Part shown: in pieces, positions 27,099-35,105 of the stretch
Numbering within the stretch: position 1 is the stretch's first letter
How the letters are laid out: each line of letters begins with the position of its first letter
Assembly (NCBI GenBank): GCA_945891385.1
Contig: CAMDDJ010000001.1
Coordinates: forward strand, 92,921 to 156,920
DNA length: 64,000 nt
Direction of reading: 5' to 3'
DNA from: Candidatus Kuenenia stuttgartensis
GTDB lineage: Bacteria; Planctomycetota; Planctomycetia; Pirellulales; UBA1268
The notes under the pieces: model-generated
What the model was told of the DNA's origin: nothing
The model's input: the letters and a program-made list of their open reading frames with translations, nothing else
Databases searched by the model: none
Made by a program: the position numbers and the translations under genes

Positions 27099-29267
27099 GT
27101 GAACGGCATGCATGAGGCGATGGCGGGGGGTTCGTCGGCTGCGGCCCGCAGGTGGTGGCGTACCCGCCGCCCGACGCTCTGGTCGCTGGCAGCGGTGGCA
27201 CTCGCCGGTTGTACGACGGCAGCCTGCACGGCCGAGGAGCCACCACGCGCCGCGCCGCCGGCGATCGCGAGCGACTCGGGAGTGGCCCAGCCCGGTCCCA
27301 ACGACCGGCATATCGCCGTGGCTGTCCGACGGCACCTCGAGCGGGAGCACTTCCTCCGCCAGCCGATTGACGACGCCATGGCACACCGCTGGTTCGACGC
27401 CTTCCTCGAATCGCTCGACCCGTGGAAGCTCTATTTCCTCCAGTCCGACATCGACGGCTTTCTGGCCAAGCGTGATTCGCTCGACGACCTGGTGAAGCGG
27501 GGCGATGTGACCTTCGCCTACGAAGTGCTCGCCAGGTTTCTCCAGCGAGTGGATCAGCGGCTCCCGCTGGTCGAGAAGCTGATCGACGCACCGCTCGACT
27601 TCACCAAGGATGAGTCGATGGTCGTCGATCGTGAGGCCACGCGGTGGGCCCAGAGCGAGGCCGAGGCTGAAGACACCTGGCGGAAGCGGATCAAGTACGA
27701 CCTGCTCGTGCAAAAGATGGAAGAGATTCCGCCCGAGGAGGCCAAGGACAAGCTCCATCGCCGTTACCGAAGCTTCGCCAAGCGCATGCATCAGATGACC
27801 GCCGACGAACTGCTCGAAACCTACCTCTCGTCGTTGACGAGCAGTTTCGACCCTCATACCAGTTTCATGTCGCCTGGCACGCTGGAGAACTTCGAGATCC
27901 AGATGCGACTGCAGCTCGACGGCATCGGCGCCCAGCTCAAGAGCGAAGATGGCTACACCACGATCGTGGACCTCACTCCGGGCGGAGCCGCCGAGCGGGA
28001 CGGCCGACTGAAGTCGAAGGATCGGGTCGTAGGCGTGGGGCAGGGCAACGTAGGTGAGATCGTCGACACGGTGGACATGAACCTCAACGAGGTGGTGAAG
28101 ATGATCCGCGGCAAGCGGGGCACCGTGGTCCGCCTCAAGGTGATCCCGGTAGGCGAGACCGCTCCCAAGATCTACGACATCACCCGGGACAAGATCGAAC
28201 TCAAGGACTCCGAGGCCCGCGGCGAGATCATCGAGCATGGCTTGAAGGCCGACGGCACGCCCTATCGAATCGGGGTGATCAATCTGCCGAGCTTCTACAT
28301 GGACATGGCTGGGGCCCAGCAGGGCCAGTCCGAATACAAGAGCACGACGCGAGACTGCCGGAGGCTGCTCGACGATTTTCGGCAGCAGAAAGTGGACTGC
28401 GTGGCGCTCGACCTGCGGAACAACGGCGGCGGCTCGCTGCCTGAGGCCATCAAGCTGACCGGCCTGTTCATCGATCGCGGGCCGGTGGTTCAGATCAAGG
28501 ATGCTGACCAGCAGGTGCGGCCCTACGACGACGTCGATCCCGGCGTCGCCTGGGACGGCCCGCTTGTCGTGCTGACCAACAAGTTCAGCGCCAGCGCCAG
28601 CGAGATTCTCGCCGGTGCGATCCAGGATTACCGCCGCGGTCTGATCGTGGGCGACGATGCCACCCACGGCAAGGGCACGGTTCAGAGTCTGCTCGATCTG
28701 GGGCGGCAACTCTTCCAACGCTTCGATAACGCTCCGTCGCTCGGCGCGATCAAGATCACGATGCAGCAGTTCTACCGGCCCAGCGGCGCAAGCACGCAGC
28801 TCGAGGGTGTGAAGAGCGACGTGGTGCTCCCGAGCATCACGAGCCACCTGCCGGTCGGGGAATCTGACCTCGATCATGCGATTCCGTTCGATCGGGTGCA
28901 GCCGGCGCGATTCCAGCCCGAGGGTCGGGTGAACGACCGGGTGGTCGACCAGCTCCGCAGGCTTTCGGCCGAACGGGTCGCGGCTGATGAGAAGTTTGGT
29001 GAGAAGGCCCAAGACATCGCCCGGTACGAGAAACGGAAGAACGAAAAGACGATCTCGCTCGTTGAAGACGAGTTTTCGAAGCAGTGGAATGAGGGGAAGG
29101 CAGCCGAGGAAGAGGAGGAGAAGCGGCTGGAGGAGTCTGAATTCTCACAGCGGCCCGTGGTCAAGCGGGACTACTACTTCGACGAGGCGATGAACGTCAC
29201 GATCGACTACCTCCGCGCCCTGTCCGGTGCCGGCGGCCTCGCGGAAGCGGCCCAGGCCACTCCGTGA
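27099..29267 (+). CDS. prc: Prc-type carboxy-terminal processing protease (S41), probable lipoprotein
   Basis: Start GTG 27099 has GGAGGA eight bases upstream; 722 residues, close to E. coli Prc. A basic N-terminus (RRWWRTRR) and hydrophobic run end in VALAGC, a lipobox with Cys38, so the protease is probably lipid-anchored. The N-terminal Prc domain follows (WKLYFLQSDIDGFL). A PDZ domain reads TIVDLTPGGAAERDGRLKSKDRVVGVGQ. The S41 core has the catalytic serine in KFSASASEILAGAIQDYR and the lysine in THGKGTVQSL. The C-terminal FDEAMNVTIDYL matches the Prc tail domain. Role: trimming or degrading periplasmic proteins recognised by their C-termini. Confidence 0.93.
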   Translation: MNGMHEAMAGGSSAAARRWWRTRRPTLWSLAAVALAGCTTAACTAEEPPRAAPPAIASDSGVAQPGPNDRHIAVAVRRHLEREHFLRQPIDDAMAHRWFDAFLESLDPWKLYFLQSDIDGFLAKRDSLDDLVKRGDVTFAYEVLARFLQRVDQRLPLVEKLIDAPLDFTKDESMVVDREATRWAQSEAEAEDTWRKRIKYDLLVQKMEEIPPEEAKDKLHRRYRSFAKRMHQMTADELLETYLSSLTSSFDPHTSFMSPGTLENFEIQMRLQLDGIGAQLKSEDGYTTIVDLTPGGAAERDGRLKSKDRVVGVGQGNVGEIVDTVDMNLNEVVKMIRGKRGTVVRLKVIPVGETAPKIYDITRDKIELKDSEARGEIIEHGLKADGTPYRIGVINLPSFYMDMAGAQQGQSEYKSTTRDCRRLLDDFRQQKVDCVALDLRNNGGGSLPEAIKLTGLFIDRGPVVQIKDADQQVRPYDDVDPGVAWDGPLVVLTNKFSASASEILAGAIQDYRRGLIVGDDATHGKGTVQSLLDLGRQLFQRFDNAPSLGAIKITMQQFYRPSGASTQLEGVKSDVVLPSITSHLPVGESDLDHAIPFDRVQPARFQPEGRVNDRVVDQLRRLSAERVAADEKFGEKAQDIARYEKRKNEKTISLVEDEFSKQWNEGKAAEEEEEKRLEESEFSQRPVVKRDYYFDEAMNVTIDYLRALSGAGGLAEAAQATP

Positions 29268-29288
29268 CGTGGCCGCTCTGCCGCACCG

Positions 29289-29375
29289 GATGAAGGGGCG
29301 GAGGCTGCGTCAACTGGCGGGGCGGGGTTGCCCGTGCCCCGTCGCCGGACGTTCGCTGCGGGCATCCATGCCCTC
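29289..29375. repeat. Left half of the dispersed inverted-repeat element plus flank (copy 2, truncated)
   Basis: GATGAAGGGGCGGAGGCTGC then GGGGTTGCCCGTGCCCC (29324-29340) and GTCGCCGGACGTTCGCTGCG match the left flank, terminal repeat and first interior block of the 5.4-kb copy. The right end is not found. It lies in the 135-bp gap between the convergent Prc and SDR genes. Confidence 0.65.
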
Positions 29376-29402
29376 CGCCGCCACCGTTTCAGGGGTGCCT
29401 GG

Positions 29403-30242
29403 TCATCCCCGCACCAGCTCGGGAAAGTCGGCGAAGAGGCGGGCGGGGTTCACGCGCTTGTCGCCGCCGCGGCTGCGGGCGGCAGCGGCATCCCAGGTCG
29501 GGGTAGGGCTTCCGGTGCGTTCAGCCAGTTGGCCGTACCAGTCGCGGCGGCGAACCGGCCGCCCGTCGGAGACGACGTAGAGCGGTGCGGGGGCGGGGGC
29601 ATCCGCCACGGTCAGGACGACCCGCGCCGCGTCGTCGATGTGGATGAGATTCAGCCAGGTGTCGGGGTCGGCTGCAATCGGGCGACCGGCCTTGAGGTCG
29701 TCGAGCCGGGGCATCCGTTCGGGCCCGTAGAGTCCGGCAAAACGGAGCGCCGTTCCGGGGCCGGCCGGATGGGCCCGTAGCAGGGCTTCGGCCTCCACCA
29801 GGGCCCGGCCTGCCTCACGGGACGGATTGACCGGCGTTGACTCATCGACGACCTCGCCGGCTTCGTCGCCCCAGACGCCGGTCGAACTGGAAAAGACAAC
29901 CCGGCAGGAGCGAATTGGAGGTGGCACTCGGAGAAGGGCGTCCAGCATCCGGGCCAGGCCCGTCGCCTGAACGTCGTGATAGGTGGCACCGCCGGACCGG
30001 TCGAAACTCACGCTCCAGAAGATGGTCTCGGGTCGGCCGCTCCGGGCACACAGGGATTCCCAGTCGGCCGTGGTGACGTCGAGGATCACGGGCTCGATGC
30101 CCTCGGCTGCCAGCGACTCGGCCCGGGCGACCGACCGGGTGGTGCCGATCACGCGGTCGCCTCGGGCCGTCCAGAGCCGTGCCACACGGACGCCGAGATA
30201 CCCGGTGCCAACCACGAGTCGCAGCGGAGCGGACGGCGTCAT
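29403..30242 (-). CDS. NAD(P)-dependent epimerase/dehydratase-like (extended SDR) protein
   Basis: 279 residues with an N-terminal Rossmann motif VVGTGYLGVRVARLW (GxGxxG) followed by GTTRSVARAESLAAEGIEPVILDVT. The catalytic SDR YxxxK is not obvious, and the motif arrangement resembles YeeZ-type atypical SDR proteins. STGVWGDEAGEVVDESTPVNP corresponds to the S/T-rich catalytic region of nucleotide-sugar epimerases. Its ATG overlaps the ruvX stop by 4 bp, so it is part of the manC-lipase-ruvX train. Substrate unknown. Confidence 0.78.
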   Translation of the reverse strand: MTPSAPLRLVVGTGYLGVRVARLWTARGDRVIGTTRSVARAESLAAEGIEPVILDVTTADWESLCARSGRPETIFWSVSFDRSGGATYHDVQATGLARMLDALLRVPPPIRSCRVVFSSSTGVWGDEAGEVVDESTPVNPSREAGRALVEAEALLRAHPAGPGTALRFAGLYGPERMPRLDDLKAGRPIAADPDTWLNLIHIDDAARVVLTVADAPAPAPLYVVSDGRPVRRRDWYGQLAERTGSPTPTWDAAAARSRGGDKRVNPARLFADFPELVRG

Positions 30243-30721
30243 GACGGCATTTTTCCTGGTGGCTCCGAGCCGACGTCTGGGCGGGCGTCCATCCAGGCTT
30301 GGAGTACCAATTGGGCTGCCACGGCGTCGTTTCGCTTCTTCTTGTCGGCCCGGCTCAGGCCGACGCCGGCCAGCATCCCCGCAGCCTCGTGCGACGTATA
30401 TCGTTCGTCCTGGTAGGCGACCGGCAGTCCGGTGGCCCGCCCGAGCCAGCGGCCGAAGCGTGCTGTCTCTGCGGCCATTTCGCTGATCCGACCATCGGTA
30501 TGGAGCGGCAAACCCACCACGAACCCGACGAGTTCTTCCCGAGCGACGAGCTGCTGAAAGAACACGGCGTCGGCGACGGAATCGCCACTGGTGGCGTGGA
30601 TGCAGAGCGGGCTGGCGATGATTCGTTCGGCGTCGCAGACCGCCACGCCGATCCGGCGCCGCCCATAGTCGATGCCAGCCACGCGGCCGGACGGCAGCGG
30701 CTGCGAGATGGGGAGGCTCAT
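30239..30721 (-). CDS. ruvX: Holliday junction resolvase-like / pre-16S rRNA nuclease (RuvX/YqgF)
   Basis: 160 residues of the YqgF family. RNase H-like fold motifs: AGIDYGRRRIGVAVCD with the first acidic residue, VVGLPLHTDGR, and YQDERYTSHEAA; the final NDAVAAQLVLQAWMD supplies the last aspartate. In E. coli, YqgF matures the 5' end of 16S rRNA. ATGA overlaps tie it to the lipase-like gene upstream and the SDR gene downstream. Confidence 0.92.
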   Translation of the reverse strand: MSLPISQPLPSGRVAGIDYGRRRIGVAVCDAERIIASPLCIHATSGDSVADAVFFQQLVAREELVGFVVGLPLHTDGRISEMAAETARFGRWLGRATGLPVAYQDERYTSHEAAGMLAGVGLSRADKKKRNDAVAAQLVLQAWMDARPDVGSEPPGKMPS

Positions 30722-31710
30722 CGGACGTCGGGCTCGGTGGTGCCGGTGAATCGTCCGTGGCGGAGAAACGTTTCAGTGGCCCGCTGGACCTCCGGATGCC
30801 GCATCATCGATGCGTGATGCACGGGGACCACGAGAAAGTCTCGGGCGCCCGGCAGGCGGGTCTCGTCCACGCAGACGATCGCATCGTCGTCACCGGAGAG
30901 CAGCAGGCTGTAGCCGGTGGTGTCGCCCCGCCCTCCGGCCACGATTCCGAACTCGCAGGGAGGAATCGCCAGGCTCGGGGCCACATCCGGCCAGTTGAAG
31001 ACGAGATCCCGTGCGGCGCCCTCGACATAGTCCGAGACGCCCCACAAGCCGGAGGCCATCCGGGCGAGCTGCGAGCCTTGGTTAGGCGGTCCGAGCATCA
31101 CCATCCGGTCGACCCTGGCCAGGTCATCGGGATCGGCCAGGCTCATCCAGCGGCGGACGACGAGGTTGCCGAGGCTGTGGCCGACGAACGACAGCGAATG
31201 GCCCGCCGGCAGGCCGGCCACCACCTCGGCCAAGGCTCGCCCGTGGGCCTCTATGTCGGCCTTCACGCTCGCGTAGCCGAACAGGACGACCGTCGCGTCG
31301 AGCGACCGCCGTAGATAGTCCGCCAGCGGCAGCATGGAATCCCGGCCCTCGCCCAGGCCGTGGAGGAGCACCACGGTGGGGCCTTCCTGCCTGGGGATAG
31401 TGCCATCAGCCTCCAGGGCGGCAAACGCTTGCCGGCACTCCGCCTCGGTGCCCGTCCGCACGGTGCCGTCGCGGGGATCGAGGATCCGGCAGCCTTCTTC
31501 CCCGGTCCGCCGCTGGAGCCGCCAATCGTGCTGCACGACCGCGTCGGTCCACTCGAGTGCTTCCCGCGACCGCCGGAAGGCGACCAGCCAGGTGTCGCCA
31601 CGTTCGCCAGACGGTTGGTCGGCCTCTGCCCGGCTCCCGATGGCGAGCAGCAGCACGGCCATCAGCCGCCAGGCGAATCCCGTTCGGCGCACTACAAAAA
31701 CTCCACCCAT
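30718..31710 (-). CDS. Secreted alpha/beta-hydrolase (lipase-like)
   Basis: 330 residues with an N-terminal signal (AWRLMAVLLLAIGSRAEA). TVVLLHGLGEGRDSML is the HG oxyanion-hole strand and LSFVGHSLGNLVVRRW is an intact GxSxG nucleophile elbow, unlike the paralogous fold protein at 1.9 kb. PGAP1-like or triacylglycerol-lipase-like folds match best. HHASMMRHPEV near the C-terminus may carry the catalytic histidine. The start overlaps manC by 19 bp and the end overlaps ruvX by 4 bp, so it is co-translated with housekeeping genes. Substrate unknown. Confidence 0.82.
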   Translation of the reverse strand: MGGVFVVRRTGFAWRLMAVLLLAIGSRAEADQPSGERGDTWLVAFRRSREALEWTDAVVQHDWRLQRRTGEEGCRILDPRDGTVRTGTEAECRQAFAALEADGTIPRQEGPTVVLLHGLGEGRDSMLPLADYLRRSLDATVVLFGYASVKADIEAHGRALAEVVAGLPAGHSLSFVGHSLGNLVVRRWMSLADPDDLARVDRMVMLGPPNQGSQLARMASGLWGVSDYVEGAARDLVFNWPDVAPSLAIPPCEFGIVAGGRGDTTGYSLLLSGDDDAIVCVDETRLPGARDFLVVPVHHASMMRHPEVQRATETFLRHGRFTGTTEPDVR

Positions 31711-32774
31711 CCGCGGCTCTCGAGTTCGGTCACCACCTTCCGCACCGCCTCCTCGCGGTCTCGGCTCGCCACGAGCGTGGCATCGGGGGTGTGTACCACC
31801 AGCATATCCACGAGGCCCATGGTGACGACGAGATGGCCATCGGCGGCGTGAACGATCGTGCCGCTCGAATCGATGCCGAGGTGCCGGCCGACAACGGTGT
31901 TTCCGCTCTGATCAGTGCCCCGCTGGCGGGCCACCGCTGACCAGCCGCCGAGGTCGTCCCAGCCGAACGGGGCCTCGATCACCGCGACATCGCGGGCGTG
32001 CTCCAGCACGGCATAGTCGATCGAAATGCCCTTGATGGCTGCGAACTCCTCGGCGAAGACCCGGTCGCGATCGGGGCCGTCCCAGGCGGCGGCGATGGCT
32101 TCGAGCCGCGTCAGGCACTCCGGCTGCCGTTCCGCCAAGGCCTCCAGGATCGTGGCGGCCTTCCAGACGAAGATGCCGGCATTCCAGAGGTAGGTGCCTG
32201 CCGCCACGTATTCGGCCGCCACGCTGGCCGGAGGCTTCTCGCGAAAGGCGGCGACGACGTGGGCCGGCGCTTCGTCGGGTCCCCCCGACAGCGGCGTTCC
32301 CTGTTGGATGTAGCCGAAACTCTCGGCCGGGTAGGTCGGACGAATGCCGAAGGTCACGAGTCGGCCGGGGTGTTGTTCGACAAGCCTCGCCGCTTGGCGG
32401 ATCGCATCGCGAAACGTTTCGGCCGGACGAATCACGTGATCAGAGGGCATGACGGCCATCGTGGCGTCGGGGTCGGCCCGCGATACGAGCAGGGCGGCAA
32501 GGCCGATGCAGGGGGCCGTATCCCGCTTGCAGGGCTCGCCGACCAGGCAGGCGGAGGGAATTCCGGGCAGTTGGCGGCGGGCGGCGTCGAGCAGCCGGGC
32601 GGAGGTGACCACGAGCGTGCGGTCAGGAGGCACGAGCCCTTCGAGTCGGGCCACGGTGTCTTCCAGCAGGGTGCGGTCTCCTGCCAGCGGCAGGAGTTGC
32701 TTGGGCAAGGCCGCCCGGCTGGCCGGCCAGAATCTGGTGCCGGATCCTCCGGCCATCACGATCGCGTGGAGCAT
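31692..32774 (-). CDS. manC: Mannose-1-phosphate guanylyltransferase
   Basis: It makes GDP-mannose from mannose-1-phosphate and GTP for surface glycans. 360 residues, nucleotidyltransferase domain only, lacking the C-terminal isomerase domain of the bifunctional enzyme. The signature MAGGSGTRFWPASRAALPKQ opens the protein, with MPSDHVI (usual MPADHxI) and FGYIQQG following. It appears to be the first gene of the manC-lipase-ruvX-SDR train. Confidence 0.93.
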   Translation of the reverse strand: MLHAIVMAGGSGTRFWPASRAALPKQLLPLAGDRTLLEDTVARLEGLVPPDRTLVVTSARLLDAARRQLPGIPSACLVGEPCKRDTAPCIGLAALLVSRADPDATMAVMPSDHVIRPAETFRDAIRQAARLVEQHPGRLVTFGIRPTYPAESFGYIQQGTPLSGGPDEAPAHVVAAFREKPPASVAAEYVAAGTYLWNAGIFVWKAATILEALAERQPECLTRLEAIAAAWDGPDRDRVFAEEFAAIKGISIDYAVLEHARDVAVIEAPFGWDDLGGWSAVARQRGTDQSGNTVVGRHLGIDSSGTIVHAADGHLVVTMGLVDMLVVHTPDATLVASRDREEAVRKVVTELESRGWVEFL

Positions 32775-32867
32775 GGTCGCGTCATCCTTTCAGTGGGCTG
32801 TTCGATCCTGGGTTTGAAGAGTCTGGCTGCGTCGCGTTGGAGTGGCCAGGCGACGTTGGGGACCCCA

Positions 32868-32978
32868 TCATCCCCCTCGCACCCAGAGCCAGAACAGGAG
32901 GCAGAGCAGGGGAAAGCCGATGAAGATGACGCCGTAGGTGAAGAGCGTCGTCCAGAGGTGGGTGGGCCAACGGGCCAT
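32868..32978 (-). CDS. 36-residue single-pass membrane micro-ORF
   Basis: Too short for the ORF track. It reads MARWPTHLWTTLFTYG, then a hydrophobic helix IFIGFPLLCLLFWLWV, and ends RGG. It lies 23 bp after the stop of the membrane-protein gene at 33002 on the same strand, and before manC. The positive-inside pattern (Arg at both ends) and tight spacing suggest a real small membrane protein. The ribosome-binding site is weak, so the call is tentative. The overlapping 62-aa ORF at 32782-32970 in another frame is less protein-like. Confidence 0.5.
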   Translation of the reverse strand: MARWPTHLWTTLFTYGVIFIGFPLLCLLFWLWVRGG

Positions 32979-33001
32979 GGGTGGCAGATCTCGTCAGGGT
33001 G

Positions 33002-33850
33002 TCAGGGGGTCAAGCGAGCCTCGAAGTCGACGGGAATCTCGAGGGGTTCTTCGGCAGGCTCGGCCAGCCGGCACTCCAGTCGCACGCCCCACGGAAGGGC
33101 CTCGGCGACGATCAACTCGGCTTCGACTCCGTCATAATCGCTGGATACCTCGACCAGCGGCAGGGCGGCGAACGATGGGCAAAAGCCGACATGGGCGAAT
33201 CCCGTGCGGCTGCCGGTGGCCACCGCGAGGATGGCCCGGCCGCGGAGGCAGTCAGCCCCGGTCGCGGTCTCGTATCGCTCGCTTCGCTGCCTGAAGCCGG
33301 CAGCCGCCCTGGTCTCGCCGGAGATCGGATCGCTCCCGGCCGGCGAACGGGCGACTCGTCGAGGCGACGCCGGCGGCCGGGCTTCGGAATGTCGGTGCCG
33401 ATCGCGGCGAACGCGGCGGCGGTCGCCGACGTGTCCGCCGCTCCTGATCGAGGCGGGCAGGAGCGCGGCGACGGCCGCCATCAAAGGCGGCCCGAGTCCG
33501 ACGAGAGGACCGGCCCAGCCCAGCGGTGGCAGAAGCGGGGTGACCGCAAGGGTCGCCGCCACCAGTCCAACGCGGGCGACCAGCCGAGGCCAGCGCGGCC
33601 CTCCGGCCGCATCGACGGCCATGATCACGACGATACCAGCGGCCGCCGTCAGCCAGCCAATGGCGGGCGAAGGAGCCTCGGCAAAGCCGCCGGCGACTCG
33701 CCGCATCAGCAGCGTCAAGCCACCAGCGGCAGCAGCCGCTGCCGCTCCCGCCGTGGCTATGGCCCGGATGCCACCGACCGGATCGAGCCGCCGTTGCCGC
33801 GGCAGCACCGCGACGGCGTGGAGGCTCGATCGGCCGGGGAACGCCACCAT
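33002..33850 (-). CDS. Multi-pass membrane protein of unknown function
   Basis: 282 residues. Four or so hydrophobic segments in the first half (AIATAGAAAAAAAGGLTLL, AIGWLTAAAGIVVIMAV, LVARVGLVAATLAVTPLL, LVGLGPPLMAAVAALLP) are followed by an Arg-rich cytoplasmic loop. A soluble C-terminal domain follows, with ILAVATGSRTGFAHVGFCPSF and VSSDYDGVEAELIVAEALPWG. The C-terminal domain looks well structured and conserved, but I recognise no family. It lies 7 bp downstream of metK and is followed by the membrane micro-ORF. Confidence 0.7.
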   Translation of the reverse strand: MVAFPGRSSLHAVAVLPRQRRLDPVGGIRAIATAGAAAAAAAGGLTLLMRRVAGGFAEAPSPAIGWLTAAAGIVVIMAVDAAGGPRWPRLVARVGLVAATLAVTPLLPPLGWAGPLVGLGPPLMAAVAALLPASIRSGGHVGDRRRVRRDRHRHSEARPPASPRRVARSPAGSDPISGETRAAAGFRQRSERYETATGADCLRGRAILAVATGSRTGFAHVGFCPSFAALPLVEVSSDYDGVEAELIVAEALPWGVRLECRLAEPAEEPLEIPVDFEARLTP

Positions 33851-33857
33851 CGAGGCC

Positions 33858-35036
33858 TCAAGTCACCGCGCCCGCGGCACCGGCCGCCTCGGCGAGGGCG
33901 GGTGCCTTGTCGGTCTTTTCCCAGCTGAACTCGGCGCGGCCAAAGTGGCCGCCCGCGGCGGTTCGCCGGTAAATCGGCCGCCGCAGTTCGAGGTAGTCGA
34001 TGATGCCCCGCGGCGTCAGCGGGAACACCTCGCGAACGATGTCGCAGAGCCGCTCGTCTTCGACCTTGCCCGTACCTTCGGTGTCGACGTGCACGCTCAC
34101 CGGCTCGCTCACGCCGATCGCGTAGGCCAGTTGAACCTCGCAGCGGTCGGCGAGGCCGGCGGCCACGATGTTCTTGGCGACGTGGCGGGCCATGTAGGCC
34201 GCCGAGCGGTCGACCTTGGTCGGGTCCTTGCCTGAGAAGGCGCCCCCTCCGTGCCGGCCCCAGCCGCCGTACGTATCGACGATGATCTTCCGACCCGTGA
34301 GCCCGCAGTCGCCGTGAGGGCCACCCACCACGAACCGCCCGGTCGGGTTGATGTGGTAGGTGATGTGGCTCGTGTCGAGGTCGGTCGGCAGGAGCGGCTT
34401 GATGATCGTGTCGATGATGAACGAGCGGATCTCGTCGTTCGAGACCTCGGGCGCGTGTTGTGTCGAGACGACGATCGTGTCGATCCGCACAGGCTTGTTG
34501 CCCTCATACTCGACCGTCACCTGGCTCTTCGAGTCGGGCCGCAGCCAGCTCACCTCGCCCTTCTGCCGGGCCTCCGTGAGCCGGTTGAGGATCCGGTGGG
34601 ACAGGGCGATCGGCAGCGGCATCAGTTCGGGCGTCTCGTTGCAGGCGTAGCCGAACATCAGGCCCTGGTCGCCGGCGCCGACGTCCTTTCCCTTCGCGGC
34701 GTCGTCGTTCACGCCCATCGCGATGTCGGGGCTCTGCTTGCCGACGGCCACGAGCACCGAGCAGGTGTCGGCGGCGATCCCCATCTCGTCGTCGGTGTAG
34801 CCCACCTCGCGGATCACGTCGCGAACGACCTGCTGGTAATCGATCGTTCCCTTCGAGGTGATCTCGCCGGCGATCACGGCCAGGCCGGTCGTCACCATCG
34901 TTTCGCAGGCGACGCGGCTGAGCGGATCCTGGGCGAGGTAGGCGTCGAGCACGCCGTCGGAAATCCGGTCGGCCAGCTTGTCGGGGTGGCCCATGGAGAC
35001 GGATTCGCTGGTGAACAGATACTTGCCTTGTGCCAC
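33858..35036 (-). CDS. metK: S-adenosylmethionine synthetase
   Basis: MetK forms S-adenosylmethionine from methionine and ATP. 392 residues, full length, beginning at a GTG codon at 35036 (GAGG nine bases upstream). Motifs: [20 protein letters not shown] with the catalytic histidine, [16 protein letters not shown] (hexapeptide ATP site), and [19 protein letters not shown] (P-loop-like). It follows waaA by 69 bp. I looked for a SAM- or SAH-type riboswitch in that gap and saw none that I recognise. Confidence 0.96.
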   Translation of the reverse strand: MAQGKYLFTSESVSMGHPDKLADRISDGVLDAYLAQDPLSRVACETMVTTGLAVIAGEITSKGTIDYQQVVRDVIREVGYTDDEMGIAADTCSVLVAVGKQSPDIAMGVNDDAAKGKDVGAGDQGLMFGYACNETPELMPLPIALSHRILNRLTEARQKGEVSWLRPDSKSQVTVEYEGNKPVRIDTIVVSTQHAPEVSNDEIRSFIIDTIIKPLLPTDLDTSHITYHINPTGRFVVGGPHGDCGLTGRKIIVDTYGGWGRHGGGAFSGKDPTKVDRSAAYMARHVAKNIVAAGLADRCEVQLAYAIGVSEPVSVHVDTEGTGKVEDERLCDIVREVFPLTPRGIIDYLELRRPIYRRTAAGGHFGRAEFSWEKTDKAPALAEAAGAAGAVT

Positions 35037-35105
35037 GACAATAGCCTCGTGCTTGGGGGGAACGAACGGTGGGCCACGGCTGTCGGAGGCCCGGAATGAA
35101 GTGAC

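Noticed and set aside
32782-32970. 62-aa ORF downstream of the membrane-protein gene
   Set aside because: Pro/Ser/His-rich composition without features; the overlapping 36-aa frame encodes a clear membrane helix.
35037-35105. SAM or SAH riboswitch upstream of metK
   Set aside because: The 69-bp gap between waaA and metK shows none of the conserved core sequences of riboswitch classes I know.
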